From Flavobacteriales bacterium (GTDB lineage: Bacteria > Bacteroidota > Bacteroidia > CAIKAF01): DNA of 64,000 bases. Both the position numbers and the translations under genes were made by a program. This document shows, piece after piece, positions 43,704 through 53,607 of this stretch (its first letter is position 1; each line of letters starts with the position of its first letter). Under the pieces are notes generated by a model, which saw only the letters and a program-made list of their open reading frames with translations, had not been told where the DNA came from and did no database searches. The stretch covers positions 1 through 64,000 of the forward strand of contig JANWWQ010000002.1 in assembly GCA_025055635.1 (NCBI GenBank). Direction: 5' to 3'.

Positions 43704-44195
43704 TTATGTCCCCCCTTTTTCCCGCACTCGGAAAATAATACCTACTACTAAGAAAGCTGCACCGCCAAAGAAGAGCAGAAGGCCTATGTAGTTAAAAATC
43801 AAAGGCCATGGAAAGCTCCCGCTGAGCACCACAACGATAGAAAGTACTATTCCTAAGATTCCTAAAAGGGCGGCCACCCCCAAAATAATGCATCCATTAA
43901 TGATAAACTTCAAACCGTTGACTTGGGGTTTCTGTGGGTCCAACGCGCTGAAATTCACCTCGGAAAGCGCTTTTTCAGCAAAAGGCAAGGAGCGGAGGGT
44001 GTGTTCCGTTTTACGGAGAATTCGTTTTGCCCGCTGGACCCTTGGATGGTGCTTTACAACGAGTAAGGATTCCAACTCGGGATCCGCAGAAGCCGTTAAC
44101 ATTTCTCTGGGCTCAGGGATAGATTCCGGAATTTGTTCCACTTCAAACGCCATTTCGGTAACGCTTTGTGCGGACGTCAGTGGCGTGATTTCCAA
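43704..44195 (-). CDS. Two-helix membrane protein of unknown function (163 aa)
   Basis: Acidic N-terminal half, then two hydrophobic segments: FIINGCIILGVAALLGILGIVLSIVVVL (~97-124, two stretches read together) and FNYIGLLLFFGGAAFLVVGIIF (~132-153), ending VREKGGT. No signal peptide and no known domain recognised. A hairpin terminator follows. Probably an inner-membrane protein. Confidence 0.6.
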   Translation of the reverse strand: MEITPLTSAQSVTEMAFEVEQIPESIPEPREMLTASADPELESLLVVKHHPRVQRAKRILRKTEHTLRSLPFAEKALSEVNFSALDPQKPQVNGLKFIINGCIILGVAALLGILGIVLSIVVVLSGSFPWPLIFNYIGLLLFFGGAAFLVVGIIFRVREKGGT

Positions 44196-44401
44196 GTTTT
44201 AGGTTTAGAGGTTTGAGGGGAGAAATGGACCTTGCCCTCTGGAGTTCGTGCATGACGCAAATGTTTGTACCTTTTTTGGGCCTGCAGAAATTCAGAGGGA
44301 GAAATAACAGCGATTAATAAAAGAAAATTAAAGAAAATTAAAGATAAATTTTTTGCATGGGAAAGGGATTTTTCACCAGGCTGAGATACTAATAAGAAAT
44401 T

Positions 44402-45142
44402 TTAAAATACCTGAGGGGATACATTGTCCAGGCATCCCTGGAGGTATAACATGGGATTGGTGAGATCAAACGCTATCAGGCGACCCATTCCCACACGGTT
44501 CCGATAAACACAACCGTTGTCAATACAGACATACCCAAAGCTGGGGTTGTTGACAGACTGTTCAATAAACTCTAAACTCACAGGTACATGGCCATGCACC
44601 ACTCGGCGGCCCCCTGTTTTGACAGGGTCATATTCAAAATCACGTATCCAGTGCATGGCATTAATGTCCTCAAAAATGTTGTCTAGGGAGAAATTGAAGC
44701 CGGCGTGAACTACAATAAAATGTTCTGTTTCGTAATAATGCGGCATATTTCGCATCCAAACCACATATTCTTCCGGCATTTCCAGAATGTTTGACACACC
44801 AAATGACTGAAGGGTTTCGCGTCCACCCAATTGCATCCATTGCTGCAAAAGAGGATTTTTCGGTTTACGGAATAGGGTCCTGCGGGGCAAAGTTTTCTGG
44901 GCCTCATAAGCGGCCACCATCACTTCTTCATGATTGCCCATGAGGGTCACCACCCGGCACACCTGGCTGTTTAAATGTCGTACATAGTCAATGACTCCTT
45001 TTGAGTCGGGGCCTCGGTCCACAAGGTCGCCCACAAAGATGAGCGTATCCTCCGAGGTGGGCTTTATGTGACGCTCAACCAGAGCCTGTAGGGTTTTCAG
45101 GCAGCCGTGCACATCGCCAATGGCTATCTCGCGCCCCATCAT
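44402..45142 (-). CDS. PPP-family metallophosphatase
   Basis: 246 residues. AIGDVHGCLKTL, VGDLVDRGPDSKGVID and LMGNHEEVM are the GDxHG, GDxVDRG and GNHE metal sites; HAGFNF and RRVVHGHVPV are later histidines. Layout fits Ser/Thr phosphatases or ApaH/PrpE-like nucleotide hydrolases; the substrate is unknown. ATG 45142 overlaps the gpmA stop (ATGA pattern), and a second ATG starts at 45139. Confidence 0.9.
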   Translation of the reverse strand: MMGREIAIGDVHGCLKTLQALVERHIKPTSEDTLIFVGDLVDRGPDSKGVIDYVRHLNSQVCRVVTLMGNHEEVMVAAYEAQKTLPRRTLFRKPKNPLLQQWMQLGGRETLQSFGVSNILEMPEEYVVWMRNMPHYYETEHFIVVHAGFNFSLDNIFEDINAMHWIRDFEYDPVKTGGRRVVHGHVPVSLEFIEQSVNNPSFGYVCIDNGCVYRNRVGMGRLIAFDLTNPMLYLQGCLDNVSPQVF

Positions 45143-45891
45143 TGCTTGCCTTGGGCTGCCACTTCGGCCATTTTACGTTCCAATTCTTCCTGTGAAATAA
45201 GAAAGCTGTCGTAGATGACGCGCATTTGGGCGTCCAGTTCCAATACATAGGGAATACCCGTGGGAAGATTGAATTCCAGGATACGCTGTTCATCCCAAGC
45301 CATTAAGAATTTGATAAGGCCTCTAAGACTGTTGCCATGGGCCACCACAAAGTAGTCCCCCGGCGTATTTCTGATTTCCGGAGCCATTTGATGCTCCCAC
45401 AATGGAAGCAAGCGTTCTATTGTATTTTTCAGGGATTCGGTAGCGGGCAACAAGTGCGGTGGCACTTCAGCATAACGCAGATCATTAACAGGATGATAAG
45501 GACTTTGAGGATCCAGAGGTGGAGGGGCCACATCATAGGCCCTCCGCCACAGCTTCACCTGCTCTTCCCCGTGGCGGGCAGCAGTTTCTGATTTATTAAG
45601 CCCCGTGAGTTGGCCGTAGTGCTTTTCATTGAGGCGCCAGGAAGTTAGGACAGGAATATGCATAAGGTCAAGCTCCTCCAAACATATCCACAAGGTTTTT
45701 ATGGCCCGTTTAAGGTAGGATGTATAGGCCTTGCGGGGTTGAAGGCCGGCCTCTGAAATCAAGCGCGCAGCCTGGCGGGCTTCGGCTTCCCCTTCTGCGG
45801 TGAGTGGCACATCCACCCATCCGGTAAACCGGTTTTCTTTATTCCATTGGCTTTGACCGTGGCGTAATAATATAATTCGTCGCTTTTCCAT
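45139..45891 (-). CDS. gpmA: 2,3-bisphosphoglycerate-dependent phosphoglycerate mutase
   Basis: 250 residues. LLRHGQSQWNKENRFTGWVDVPLT is the catalytic RHG motif and signature; EKHYGQLTGLNK and VAHGNSLRGLIKFL supply the remaining active-site residues. Interconverts 3- and 2-phosphoglycerate in glycolysis. Starts 3 bases from the fumC stop and overlaps the phosphatase gene, so fumC-gpmA-phosphatase forms one unit. Confidence 0.96.
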   Translation of the reverse strand: MEKRRIILLRHGQSQWNKENRFTGWVDVPLTAEGEAEARQAARLISEAGLQPRKAYTSYLKRAIKTLWICLEELDLMHIPVLTSWRLNEKHYGQLTGLNKSETAARHGEEQVKLWRRAYDVAPPPLDPQSPYHPVNDLRYAEVPPHLLPATESLKNTIERLLPLWEHQMAPEIRNTPGDYFVVAHGNSLRGLIKFLMAWDEQRILEFNLPTGIPYVLELDAQMRVIYDSFLISQEELERKMAEVAAQGKQ

Positions 45892-45894
45892 GGA

Positions 45895-47307
45895 TCAGAG
45901 GGGATGAATCATATTTTCTGGGCGCACCCATTGGTCAAATTGCTCAGGGGTGACATATCCCAGTTCCGTTGCAGCCTCGCGAAGAGTTTTCCCTTCCTTA
46001 TGAGCTTTTTGCGCTATTTCAGCGGCTTTGTAATAACCGATGTGGGGGTTGAGGGCTGTAACTAACATGAGGGAGTTTTCCAGGTGGCGCCGAATGACAG
46101 GTAAATTGGGCTCAATACCTGCGGCACATTTATCCGCAAAAGAAACACAAGCGTCGCCCAGCAGGCGGGCGCTTTGGAGCACGTTGGCCGCAATGAGCGG
46201 CTTGAATACATTGAGTTCAAAGTGCCCGTTCATGCCACCCACCGATACGGCTACATCATTACCAATTACTTGAGCGCAGACCATCGTGAGGGCTTCGGGT
46301 TGGGTGGGGTTTACTTTTCCAGGCATGATAGAAGAACCTGGTTCATTGTCGGGGATCAATATTTCACCGATTCCGCAGCGGGGGCCGGAGCTGAGCATAC
46401 GGATGTCATTGGCTATTTTGAAGAGAGCTACCGCAGCTTTTTTAAGGGCTCCGGAGAGTTCCACCATAGCGTCGTGGGATGCCAGAGCCTCAAATTTGTT
46501 AGGTGCTGTCACGAAAGGATAACCTGTGAGCTGGGCGATGTATTTGGCCACCAGTACATCGTAACCCTTAGGAGCGTTGAGCCCCGTTCCTACAGCCGTA
46601 CCCCCTAAGGCCAATTCTGCTACGCGGCCGAGTGCGCTTTCAATGGCTTGGATGGCATTGTCCAATTGCTGCACATAACCACTGAATTCCTGGCCCAGCG
46701 TCAGTGGTGTAGCATCCATGAAGTGGGTGCGGCCTGTTTTTACGATATCGCGGAAGGCTTCGGACTTTTGGGCTAGCACGTGGCGAAGGTGCTGGAGTCC
46801 GGGGAGGGTGACCTCGCGAACGAGCTTATAGGCCGCTATGTGCATGGCAGTGGGGAAGGTGTCGTTGCTGGATTGGGATTTATTGACGTCGTCGTTTGGA
46901 TGTAATACCTTCTTTTCATCCATGAGGCTACCACCGGCCAGCACATGGGCCCGATAGGCAATTACTTCATTAACATTCATGTTGGTTTGAGTGCCAGAGC
47001 CTGTTTGCCAAATGACCAGGGGGAAGTGATCATCCAGCTTTCCTTCCAGAATTTCATCACAGACACGGGCTATGAGGTCGCGTTTTTCGGCAGAGAGCAC
47101 GCCTAATTCGTGGTTGGCCATGGCAGCAGCCTTTTTCAAGTGGGCGAAGGCATAAATGATTTCCTTGGGCATGGAGGCCGGCGGGCCAATGCGGAAATTG
47201 TTCCTGGAGCGTTCGGTCTGGGCACCCCAATACCGATCGGCGGGCACGCGAACTTCGCCCATCGTGTCGCGTTCAATGCGATATTCTTTAGAAGCGGCAC
47301 TTTCCAT
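45895..47307 (-). CDS. fumC: Class II fumarate hydratase
   Basis: 470 residues. Signature [15 protein letters not shown] near residue 325, [27 protein letters not shown] and [21 protein letters not shown] (two stretches) are all present. Converts fumarate to malate in the TCA cycle. ATG 47307 is used: it gives [19 protein letters not shown] and follows a TAAATTTG box by 8 bases; ATG 47355 would begin upstream of that promoter. Confidence 0.96.
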   Translation of the reverse strand: MESAASKEYRIERDTMGEVRVPADRYWGAQTERSRNNFRIGPPASMPKEIIYAFAHLKKAAAMANHELGVLSAEKRDLIARVCDEILEGKLDDHFPLVIWQTGSGTQTNMNVNEVIAYRAHVLAGGSLMDEKKVLHPNDDVNKSQSSNDTFPTAMHIAAYKLVREVTLPGLQHLRHVLAQKSEAFRDIVKTGRTHFMDATPLTLGQEFSGYVQQLDNAIQAIESALGRVAELALGGTAVGTGLNAPKGYDVLVAKYIAQLTGYPFVTAPNKFEALASHDAMVELSGALKKAAVALFKIANDIRMLSSGPRCGIGEILIPDNEPGSSIMPGKVNPTQPEALTMVCAQVIGNDVAVSVGGMNGHFELNVFKPLIAANVLQSARLLGDACVSFADKCAAGIEPNLPVIRRHLENSLMLVTALNPHIGYYKAAEIAQKAHKEGKTLREAATELGYVTPEQFDQWVRPENMIHPL

Positions 47308-47315
47308 TGCGGCGG

Positions 47316-47323
47316 CAAATTTA
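47316..47323 (-). promoter_or_regulatory. -7 box upstream of fumC
   Basis: TAAATTTG on the minus strand matches TAnnTTTG exactly, 8 bases before the ATG at 47307, and helps decide the start. Confidence 0.5.
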
Positions 47324-47650
47324 GGAACCCTCAGGAGCCTTGGCGCCTTGGTCACAGAATTTTAGGTCCTGACAAGACCATTTTAAAACAAAATTTCAAG
47401 GAGGATTTTCTTCAAGCCTCGAAAATGAGATTGCTTATTTTTTTCAAAACCCTTGATTTTCAATCCTGAAAATTAATCTTTAATAAAACCTGCAAAAGCA
47501 AGGGATCAATGTGAAAGGTTTGTGTCAGGGAGGTGGTGAATTCTCAATCCAGTTTCTGGGTTGAAATTTTTTTCACAAAGCCCTATGGCTAATTGGAGTA
47601 GCAGAAAGAGGGAGTTGCGGGAAAGCGACCGGCGGATATATACAAAGGAA

Positions 47651-47704
47651 GCGGAGGGCAGCCGGAGGCCGGGGGTGTCAGCTGGCACACCAGGGGCACG
47701 CCCC
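47651..47704 (+). repeat. Dispersed GC-rich repeat, copy 4
   Basis: GCGGAGGGCAGCCGGAGGCC start and CCAGGGGCACGCCCC end. It lacks the GTGAGGG lead of copies 1-3, so it is shorter at the left. It ends 8 bases before the HAD stop codon. Confidence 0.65.
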
Positions 47705-47712
47705 AGAGAAAA

Positions 47713-48429
47713 TTAAAAGGAAATTTTTTCTAAAAGGGTAGGCAACTCAGGAAGGGATCGTAAGAGTTGAAGGTTTTGAAAATCCCTGGAGGAGGGCCCT
47801 GGAAGCCCTGAAGGATTGTACCAGAAAGTGTGGAAGCCCATACGGACTGCCGGTAGGATGTCAATTTCTAGGTCGTCGCCGATGAAGGCGGCTTGAGACG
47901 CAAGGGCTCCAGCACGGCGGAGGGCATAGCGAAAAATGCGCGGATCGGGTTTGCGGTAGCCGGATCGCTCGCTGGTGGTGATTGTGGTAAAAAGGTGGTG
48001 GATGCCGGAGGAGCGGAGCTTGGTGCGCTGGGTGATTTCAAAGCCGTTGGTGATAATGTGAAGGCAATAGCGGGAATGCAGAGATTGGAGAGTTTCCCGG
48101 GCCCCTTCTTCTAAGAGGGAGCCCTGGGGAGCAATATCTAGAAAAGTGCGGCTAAGGCGACGGGCCAGGTTGTTGGAGGGCAGACCCACATTTTGAAGGC
48201 AGATTCTAAATCGGAGAAAACGCAGATGCGGACCCGTGATCCGCCCCTGACTGAAAAGTTTCCACAGGCGTTCATTGGCTTCTGTGAAGGCGGCTAAAAA
48301 AATCTCTTTAGGAACATGACCCAGTTCGTTGTAGAATTGGCGGTGGAGTTCCTCTATGGCATGGGCAAGGTTAGCACGGTGGTTCCACAGCGTTTTGTCC
48401 AGGTCAAAAAAAATGTGGCGTAGGGACAT
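47713..48429 (-). CDS. HAD hydrolase, YjjG-like
   Basis: 238 residues. FFDLDKTLWNHRANL is the nucleophile motif; a helical cap follows, then LHIITNGFEITQRTKL (motif II), a lysine in YRKPDPRIF and FIGDDLEIDILPAVRMGF (motif IV). The NGFxxxQ pattern is typical of YjjG-type noncanonical pyrimidine nucleotide 5'-phosphatases; substrate is inferred. Starts 5 bases after the stop of the next upstream gene. Confidence 0.88.
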   Translation of the reverse strand: MSLRHIFFDLDKTLWNHRANLAHAIEELHRQFYNELGHVPKEIFLAAFTEANERLWKLFSQGRITGPHLRFLRFRICLQNVGLPSNNLARRLSRTFLDIAPQGSLLEEGARETLQSLHSRYCLHIITNGFEITQRTKLRSSGIHHLFTTITTSERSGYRKPDPRIFRYALRRAGALASQAAFIGDDLEIDILPAVRMGFHTFWYNPSGLPGPSSRDFQNLQLLRSLPELPTLLEKISF

Positions 48430-48434
48430 CAGCC

Positions 48435-48908
48435 TTATATTTTAAAAAGGCTTATAAAAGCATTGCGAAAGGCCGCCATGACCACAGACCAGAAGAGGAC
48501 GGAGGCCATCATGGTGAAAAGTATGCGGCGCCGGTTATGGAAATAACGGACTGCCACCAGGCAGCCAATGGGGATACTAATGAGGACCGGTGAAAGGAAA
48601 GCTATGCCCCACAGACCGTACTTTTGTTTTATCCGAACTAACCGGCGACGGCCTGGAGTGAATCGTGGGCGACGCGGTGCTGGACGGGGGCCCTTCAGCT
48701 TTTTGACCAGGTGGTTAAAGGAGTTTACCAAGAATGTACCTGCATAAGTGAAGGCGAAGACTCCCAGCCCCCCACCGGTCACCCCAAAGGCCACAGCTTC
48801 GAGGAAGGAAAAGTTAAAAGTCAAAATTGATGTGGGGTAAGCTATGGCAAACTTGACGGCACAAGCTAGCAAAGCTGTAAACAGGACGGTGATCCGGGCC
48901 ATATCCAT
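48435..48908 (-). CDS. Inner membrane protein of unknown function (157 aa)
   Basis: Four hydrophobic segments (residues ~5-27, ~33-60, ~98-119 and ~128-150) flank a strongly basic loop with KKLKGPRPAPRRPRF. No signal peptidase site apparent. Resembles small Bacteroidota membrane proteins annotated as hypothetical; no function recognised. Sits 15 bases after upp and 5 before the HAD gene on the same strand. Confidence 0.65.
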   Translation of the reverse strand: MDMARITVLFTALLACAVKFAIAYPTSILTFNFSFLEAVAFGVTGGGLGVFAFTYAGTFLVNSFNHLVKKLKGPRPAPRRPRFTPGRRRLVRIKQKYGLWGIAFLSPVLISIPIGCLVAVRYFHNRRRILFTMMASVLFWSVVMAAFRNAFISLFKI

Positions 48909-48923
48909 GAGGTAGAAACGGTC

Positions 48924-49574
48924 TCAATCTTTTTGGCCGTAGGCCAGGTCGCCGGCGTCACCTAATCCAGGAACGATGTAAGACTTAGCATTGAGCTCAG
49001 GATCCAGGGCGCCGAGCCAGAACATGGTATTTTCAGGCATGTGGCGGCGGGCATAGTTGTACCCTTCTTCGCTGGCCACCACGGCCACGACGTGGGTGAT
49101 TTCAGGCCGGCCCATGCGTTCTGAGAGAGCCCTGTAAGATTCTACCATGCTTTGGCCAGTGGCCAGCATAGGATCGCAAAGAATGAGAGTTTTTCCTGTC
49201 AGCAAGGGGCTGCTCACGTACTCCAACCGTATCTCAAAAGAATTGTCTTTGTGGTGTTTACGATAGGCTGCGATAAAACCGTTCTGGGCTTTATCAAAAA
49301 ACTGAAGTAGTCCGTGGTGTAGAGGCAGTCCTGCTCGGAGTACAGAGGCTATGACTACTTCCTCCGCTAACTTTAAGGCAGAGGCTATTCCCAGGGGGGT
49401 CTCCACTTCGCAAGGGATGTAACGGAGCTCTCGGCTTATTTCATAAGCGAAGATTTCCCCTATGCGCTCCAAATTGCGGCGGAAGCGAAAGGGATCTTTC
49501 TGGATATGAACATCCCTGAGTTCGGACAGAAAAAGGGAGAAAACAGATGCCTGTTCAGAAAGGATTTTAAGCAT
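48924..49574 (-). CDS. upp: Uracil phosphoribosyltransferase
   Basis: 216 residues from ATG 49574, which gives MLKILSEQASVFSLFL, the typical start. FRRNLERIGEIFAYEISREL, VIASVLRAGLPLHHGLLQFF and LILCDPMLATGQSMVES (PRPP-binding) are conserved, as is YIVPGLGDAGDLAYG (uracil-binding). Salvages uracil to UMP. A longer frame reaches 49646 but has no family homology. Confidence 0.93.
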   Translation of the reverse strand: MLKILSEQASVFSLFLSELRDVHIQKDPFRFRRNLERIGEIFAYEISRELRYIPCEVETPLGIASALKLAEEVVIASVLRAGLPLHHGLLQFFDKAQNGFIAAYRKHHKDNSFEIRLEYVSSPLLTGKTLILCDPMLATGQSMVESYRALSERMGRPEITHVVAVVASEEGYNYARRHMPENTMFWLGALDPELNAKSYIVPGLGDAGDLAYGQKD

Positions 49575-49706
49575 ACAGCAGTTGGGCTCGTAAAAATAGG
49601 TAGGGAGGATGTCATAGGAGCGTTGTCTCAAGCTATTTCCGAACAAGTTCCTGCCATGCTTTCAAAGCTTGAAATGGATAGAAGTAGGGCTTCGGAAAAG
49701 AGCCCA

Positions 49707-49714
49707 TACTTTTG
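49707..49714 (+). promoter_or_regulatory. -7 box upstream of the monooxygenase-fold gene
   Basis: TACTTTTG matches TAnnTTTG, 16 bases before ATG 49731, and supports that start. Confidence 0.5.
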
Positions 49715-49730
49715 CAGGCCTCTTAATGAC

Positions 49731-50057
49731 ATGGGAATTTCGGATACAAATTCTTTAGTGCGCATTGTGCGTTTATCCTTCAAAGAGGAACACCTGGATG
49801 ATTTTTTGCAGTTTTATAGCCGCGTGCAATCTCAAATAGCAGCCTTTGAGGGTTGTCTGGAGGTGCAGGCGTTCCGGGACAACGAGCAGCCCAATGTAAT
49901 TTACACGATAAGCAGGTGGGCGGATGCAGCCTGTTTGGAAAATTATCGGCAAAGCGATTTATTTCGGGACATCTGGGCCCGGGTGAGTCCTTGGTTTGAT
50001 GAAAAGCCGCAGGCTTTTTCTCTGATACCACTAAGGGAATTAGCCCGTCCAGCTTAA
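49731..50057 (+). CDS. Antibiotic biosynthesis monooxygenase (ABM) fold protein
   Basis: 108 residues. VRIVRLSFKEEHLDDFLQFYSRVQSQIAAFEGCLEVQAFRD (two stretches) and IYTISRWADAACLENYRQSDLFRDIW match the small ferredoxin-like dimeric ABM/quinol-monooxygenase family, with the conserved Trp and Phe. Activity uncertain; many members only bind. ATG 49731 is chosen over frames reaching 49506, which run through upp on the other strand. Confidence 0.85.
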   Translation: MGISDTNSLVRIVRLSFKEEHLDDFLQFYSRVQSQIAAFEGCLEVQAFRDNEQPNVIYTISRWADAACLENYRQSDLFRDIWARVSPWFDEKPQAFSLIPLRELARPA

Positions 50058-50079
50058 GGGCAAAGGAGATCTGTTTCGC

Positions 50080-50087
50080 TAATTTTG
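50080..50087 (+). promoter_or_regulatory. -7 box upstream of gldF
   Basis: TAATTTTG matches TAnnTTTG exactly, 5 bases before the gldF ATG. No good -33 element. Predicts a leaderless mRNA. Confidence 0.5.
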
Positions 50088-50092
50088 GAGAG

Positions 50093-50815
50093 ATGAAAGC
50101 GTTGTTCTTTAAAGAAATTAGGTCTTTTTTGGCCAGTCTGCAAGGCTACATTTTCATGGGGGCCTTTCTGGCTTCTTGTGCTGTGGTGTTGTGGCTGCTA
50201 CCTCAGACCCGCATTCAGGACAGTGGGTATGCCAGTCTGGACGCATTTTTTAATTATGCGCCCCAGCTTTTTCTTGTTCTCATTCCGGCAATCACGATGC
50301 GGAGCATATCCGAAGAGCGTAAGAGCGGCACGCTGGAGATTCTGATGACCCTGCCCTTGCGCCGGTGGGAGGTAGTGATGGCCAAATACAGCGCTGCCAT
50401 GGCTCTGACAGCTCTTGCGCTTGTCCCTACTCTTACCTATGTGTATACTATCTACGAATTGGCCGATCCCCGGGGCAATATTGATGCGGGGGGTATCGCT
50501 GGTTCTTATCTTGGTCTGCTATTTCTGGCCTCCGCATATTGTGCCGTGGGGCTGTTTGCTTCTTCTGTCACGGATAATCCATTGGTAGCGCTTGTGCTGG
50601 CCGTTGCCATGTGCGTGGTATTCAGTTTCGGTTTTGAAGCATTGGCGGCTGCGGCAGGTTTGCAAAAAGTAGCCTATTACCTGTTGAAGTTTAGCCTTGT
50701 TGAACATTACATGTCCATGAGCCGGGGGGTAGTGGATTCAAGAGATCTGATATACTTCGCCGGTTTTGTGGTATTTTTTCTTGTGCTCACCATGCATCGG
50801 CTTCCAGGGCGATGA
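50093..50815 (+). CDS. gldF: Gliding motility ABC transporter permease GldF
   Basis: 240 residues, six membrane helices. N-terminal FFKEIRSFLASLQGYIFMG and the cytosolic SEERKSGTLEILMTLPLRRWEVVMAKY segment are ABC-2 permease features, matching GldF. With GldA and GldG it forms an ABC transporter needed for gliding in Flavobacterium; here the transporter may act in motility or in envelope biogenesis. ATG overlaps nothing; stop overlaps gldG by 4 bases. Confidence 0.92.
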   Translation: MKALFFKEIRSFLASLQGYIFMGAFLASCAVVLWLLPQTRIQDSGYASLDAFFNYAPQLFLVLIPAITMRSISEERKSGTLEILMTLPLRRWEVVMAKYSAAMALTALALVPTLTYVYTIYELADPRGNIDAGGIAGSYLGLLFLASAYCAVGLFASSVTDNPLVALVLAVAMCVVFSFGFEALAAAAGLQKVAYYLLKFSLVEHYMSMSRGVVDSRDLIYFAGFVVFFLVLTMHRLPGR

Positions 50816-52530
50816 AAATAAAAGAGTTGCAAAAATTATTCTCCCGTTGGAGGGGGATTCTCTTGATGTTCATGGTTTTGTTTGGAGCTAATGCCCTTGC
50901 ACATTGGCGTTTTATACGTCTAGACCTTACTTCCAATCGCCGATTTACCCTTTCCGACAGTACCATTGCCATGTTGAGGCGGCTGGATGATATTGTTTAT
51001 GTGCGTTGTTTCTTAGAGGGAGAACTCAATGCAGATTTCAGGAAGTTGCGCCAGGAAATCCGAGAACTTTTTGATGAGATGCGGGCTTATGCCGGAAGCC
51101 ATTTTCGTTACGAGTTTGTGAACCCATATTCCCTGGGGAAAGGGAAAGATCTGCGTGAGGCCTTGCGCCAACTGGAGGAGGAAGGTTTACAGCCCACCAA
51201 CGTGATTGACCGTAGCGCAGATAAGGCCTCTGAAACAATCATTTACCCGGGCGCAATATTTCATTACAAAGGACGTCGGGAGGCAGTGAATTTTCTCCAA
51301 GCCCAGCTTAACCGCGATCCTCTAACCGTGTTGCATCAATCCATTGAGAGCCTGGAGTATGAATGTGCCAAAACTATCTACTCCCTTTTGGCCGGAGATA
51401 TTCGGAAACGGATTTATTTCACGCGAGGCCATGGAGAATTGGGCTCTTACGAAACGGTGGACATTTATACTGCGCTTTCTGAAATGTACTCCGTGCATAA
51501 AATCCAGGTGAATGACCGATTGGGCTGTATTCCAGAAGATGCGGCTCTCTTGGTGGTAGCAGGTCCCGATAGCGCCTTCAGCGAAGGCGCTCGTTTCAAC
51601 CTGGATCAGTTCGTTATGCGCGGTAAACCCATTTTTTGGCTTCTGGACAAAGTGGAGGTGAATATGGATACTATGGCGGCCTATGGGTTTACTCCCGCCT
51701 TGCCGCGGGAACTTAATATAGAAGACATGTTATTTGTCTATGGTGCCCGTGTAAATACCAACCTCGTTCGTGATGTAAGGTGTGATGTGCTGCCTGTAAT
51801 AACTGGTCAATACGGAGGAAAGCCCCGTACAGAGTTGATGCCCTGGTACTTCTATCCTGTGGTGGTATCCGATGAGAGCCACATGATCACTAAGGGTTTA
51901 TCCAATCTCCGGCTGAAATATGCCAGCACGGTGGATACCATACGGGCACCAGGGGTGCGTAAAACCATTCTGCTTCGCAGTTCAGAACTCTCCCACGCGG
52001 CTTTCGCACCATTCCGCGTAGGCCTGCACTTTGTGCGTATGCCTCCTAGTAGAGAAAATTTTCCAAAATCTAACTTGCCGTTGGTCGTTCTATTAGAAGG
52101 GCGATTTACCTCTGTTTTCAAAGATAGGATTGCGCCCAAGATCCCCGCCGACTCCCTTCCTTTTAAGGTAAGAGAGGAGAGCCCTGACAATACACGCATG
52201 ATTGTGTGTGGAACTTCCTCATTAATCAGTAATGTAGTGGACCGAAGAAATGGTCAACCCTTTCCCTTGGGCTATGAACCGGCTAGTCGTACCTACTTTT
52301 CGGGCAACAAGCAGTTTGTTCTGAACTGCGTGAATTACCTTTTAGGAGATTCTTGGCTGATTCCATTACGGGGTAAACAATTTGTAATCAGGCTCCTTGA
52401 TCGCACACGGGTAAGAGAAAATGGGACTACCATCCGTCTTTTAAACACCCTCATTCCCATTCTGGGATTAAGCCTTTTCGGAATAATCTTCAGTATAATT
52501 TACCGAAGCCGCTACAGTCATGGATATTAA
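50812..52530 (+). CDS. gldG: Gliding motility-associated protein GldG
   Basis: 572 residues. One N-terminal and one C-terminal membrane segment enclose a large periplasmic domain. RFTLSDSTIAMLRRLDDIVYV, KRIYFTRGHGELG and FVMRGKPIFWLLDKVEVN belong to the ABC-type uncharacterised transport domain shared by GldG. Partner of GldF, with which it overlaps by 4 bases; overlaps the next gene by 11 bases. Confidence 0.93.
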   Translation: MKIKELQKLFSRWRGILLMFMVLFGANALAHWRFIRLDLTSNRRFTLSDSTIAMLRRLDDIVYVRCFLEGELNADFRKLRQEIRELFDEMRAYAGSHFRYEFVNPYSLGKGKDLREALRQLEEEGLQPTNVIDRSADKASETIIYPGAIFHYKGRREAVNFLQAQLNRDPLTVLHQSIESLEYECAKTIYSLLAGDIRKRIYFTRGHGELGSYETVDIYTALSEMYSVHKIQVNDRLGCIPEDAALLVVAGPDSAFSEGARFNLDQFVMRGKPIFWLLDKVEVNMDTMAAYGFTPALPRELNIEDMLFVYGARVNTNLVRDVRCDVLPVITGQYGGKPRTELMPWYFYPVVVSDESHMITKGLSNLRLKYASTVDTIRAPGVRKTILLRSSELSHAAFAPFRVGLHFVRMPPSRENFPKSNLPLVVLLEGRFTSVFKDRIAPKIPADSLPFKVREESPDNTRMIVCGTSSLISNVVDRRNGQPFPLGYEPASRTYFSGNKQFVLNCVNYLLGDSWLIPLRGKQFVIRLLDRTRVRENGTTIRLLNTLIPILGLSLFGIIFSIIYRSRYSHGY

Positions 52531-53584
52531 AGCCATTTTCTTGAGGATCCGCCAACGCTGGTGGCTGGCTTTGTTAATCATTATAGGAGTGGGGGTTGGA
52601 GTTGTTCTGTCGTTAAGAAATTCCGGCGAGGAACTGAGCGACAGGAGTGATTTTGCACTGCCGGACACCGGTGATGTGACGCGCGTTTTAATCTACGACA
52701 AATCGGGCCGGCGGGTAGAGCTGACGCGACTGGCTGGCTTGGACTGGCAAGTGGACGGGCAATACTTGGCGCGCCGCGATATGATTGAAAATCTTCTAAA
52801 TGTGGCCGCCCGTATGACAGTGATGGCCCCCGTGGCGCTGGCTGCCCGGGATAATATAATGAAAAAATTGGCCTCAATGGCCGTTAAAGTGGAATATTAT
52901 GCAGGTGAAAACAAATTGAAAGGATACTATATTGGTTTTGGTACGCAAGACAACTTTGGAACGTATGCCATTTTAGAAAAATCTACGGCTCCTTATATTG
53001 TTTACCTGCCCGGTCACCGCGGTTACCTATCAGAATTTTTTTCTCCCATAGCCCTTAACTGGCGTGATAAGCGCATTTACACCTACAACATTCCGGATAT
53101 TCGCCGCGTTGAAATGCGCTTTTTCCGAATGCCTATCCCGAGCTACGCCGTAGAGTGTGAAGAAGGCCGTACATTCAGGCTTCTGAGCCTTCCGGATAAT
53201 AATCTTCTTCCCTTTGATACGGCCCGCATGAAAACCTGGCTCCGGGAATTTCGCAATATCGCTTTTGAAGATTTCATAACTCTTCCGAAGGCCAAAATGG
53301 ACAGCCTGCGCCAGTGGCATCATTTATTTACTGTCAGCGTCACCGACGCCCGAGGTAATACCAAAAGCGTATCGGGCTATCGGATTCCCTTGCCGCCAAA
53401 CACCGAGGATGCTTTTGGTCGTATAGTGAAATATGATTACGACCGTATGTACGGAGAAATATCGGGAATTGAAGGGCCTGTCATATTACAATACCTCACC
53501 TTTGACCGTATAACCAAACATCCTTTATGGTTTGTAGGAAAAGCACCCCCAGAAAATGGAGTAAGCCCCGGTACAGTTCCCTGA
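52520..53584 (+). CDS. DUF4340-like single-pass membrane protein
   Basis: 354 residues. One helix near the start (LALLIIIGVGVGVVLSL) anchors a soluble domain. FALPDTGDVTRVLIYDKSGRRVELTRL and DWQVDGQYLARRDMIENLLNVAARM are the pattern of DUF4340 proteins, which usually follow gldG. Function unknown, probably an accessory of the GldFG transporter. Overlaps gldG by 11 bases. Confidence 0.75.
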   Translation: MDIKAIFLRIRQRWWLALLIIIGVGVGVVLSLRNSGEELSDRSDFALPDTGDVTRVLIYDKSGRRVELTRLAGLDWQVDGQYLARRDMIENLLNVAARMTVMAPVALAARDNIMKKLASMAVKVEYYAGENKLKGYYIGFGTQDNFGTYAILEKSTAPYIVYLPGHRGYLSEFFSPIALNWRDKRIYTYNIPDIRRVEMRFFRMPIPSYAVECEEGRTFRLLSLPDNNLLPFDTARMKTWLREFRNIAFEDFITLPKAKMDSLRQWHHLFTVSVTDARGNTKSVSGYRIPLPPNTEDAFGRIVKYDYDRMYGEISGIEGPVILQYLTFDRITKHPLWFVGKAPPENGVSPGTVP

Positions 53585-53607
53585 TTAAATTAATCAGAAA
53601 CAGGTTT

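Larger units (their letters stand above)
47308..47712. other. Gap with fumC promoter and a GC-rich repeat
   Basis: 405 bases between fumC and the HAD gene. Contains the fumC -7 box near its left end and repeat copy 4 near its right end. The remainder is AT-rich and without a gene. Confidence 0.6.
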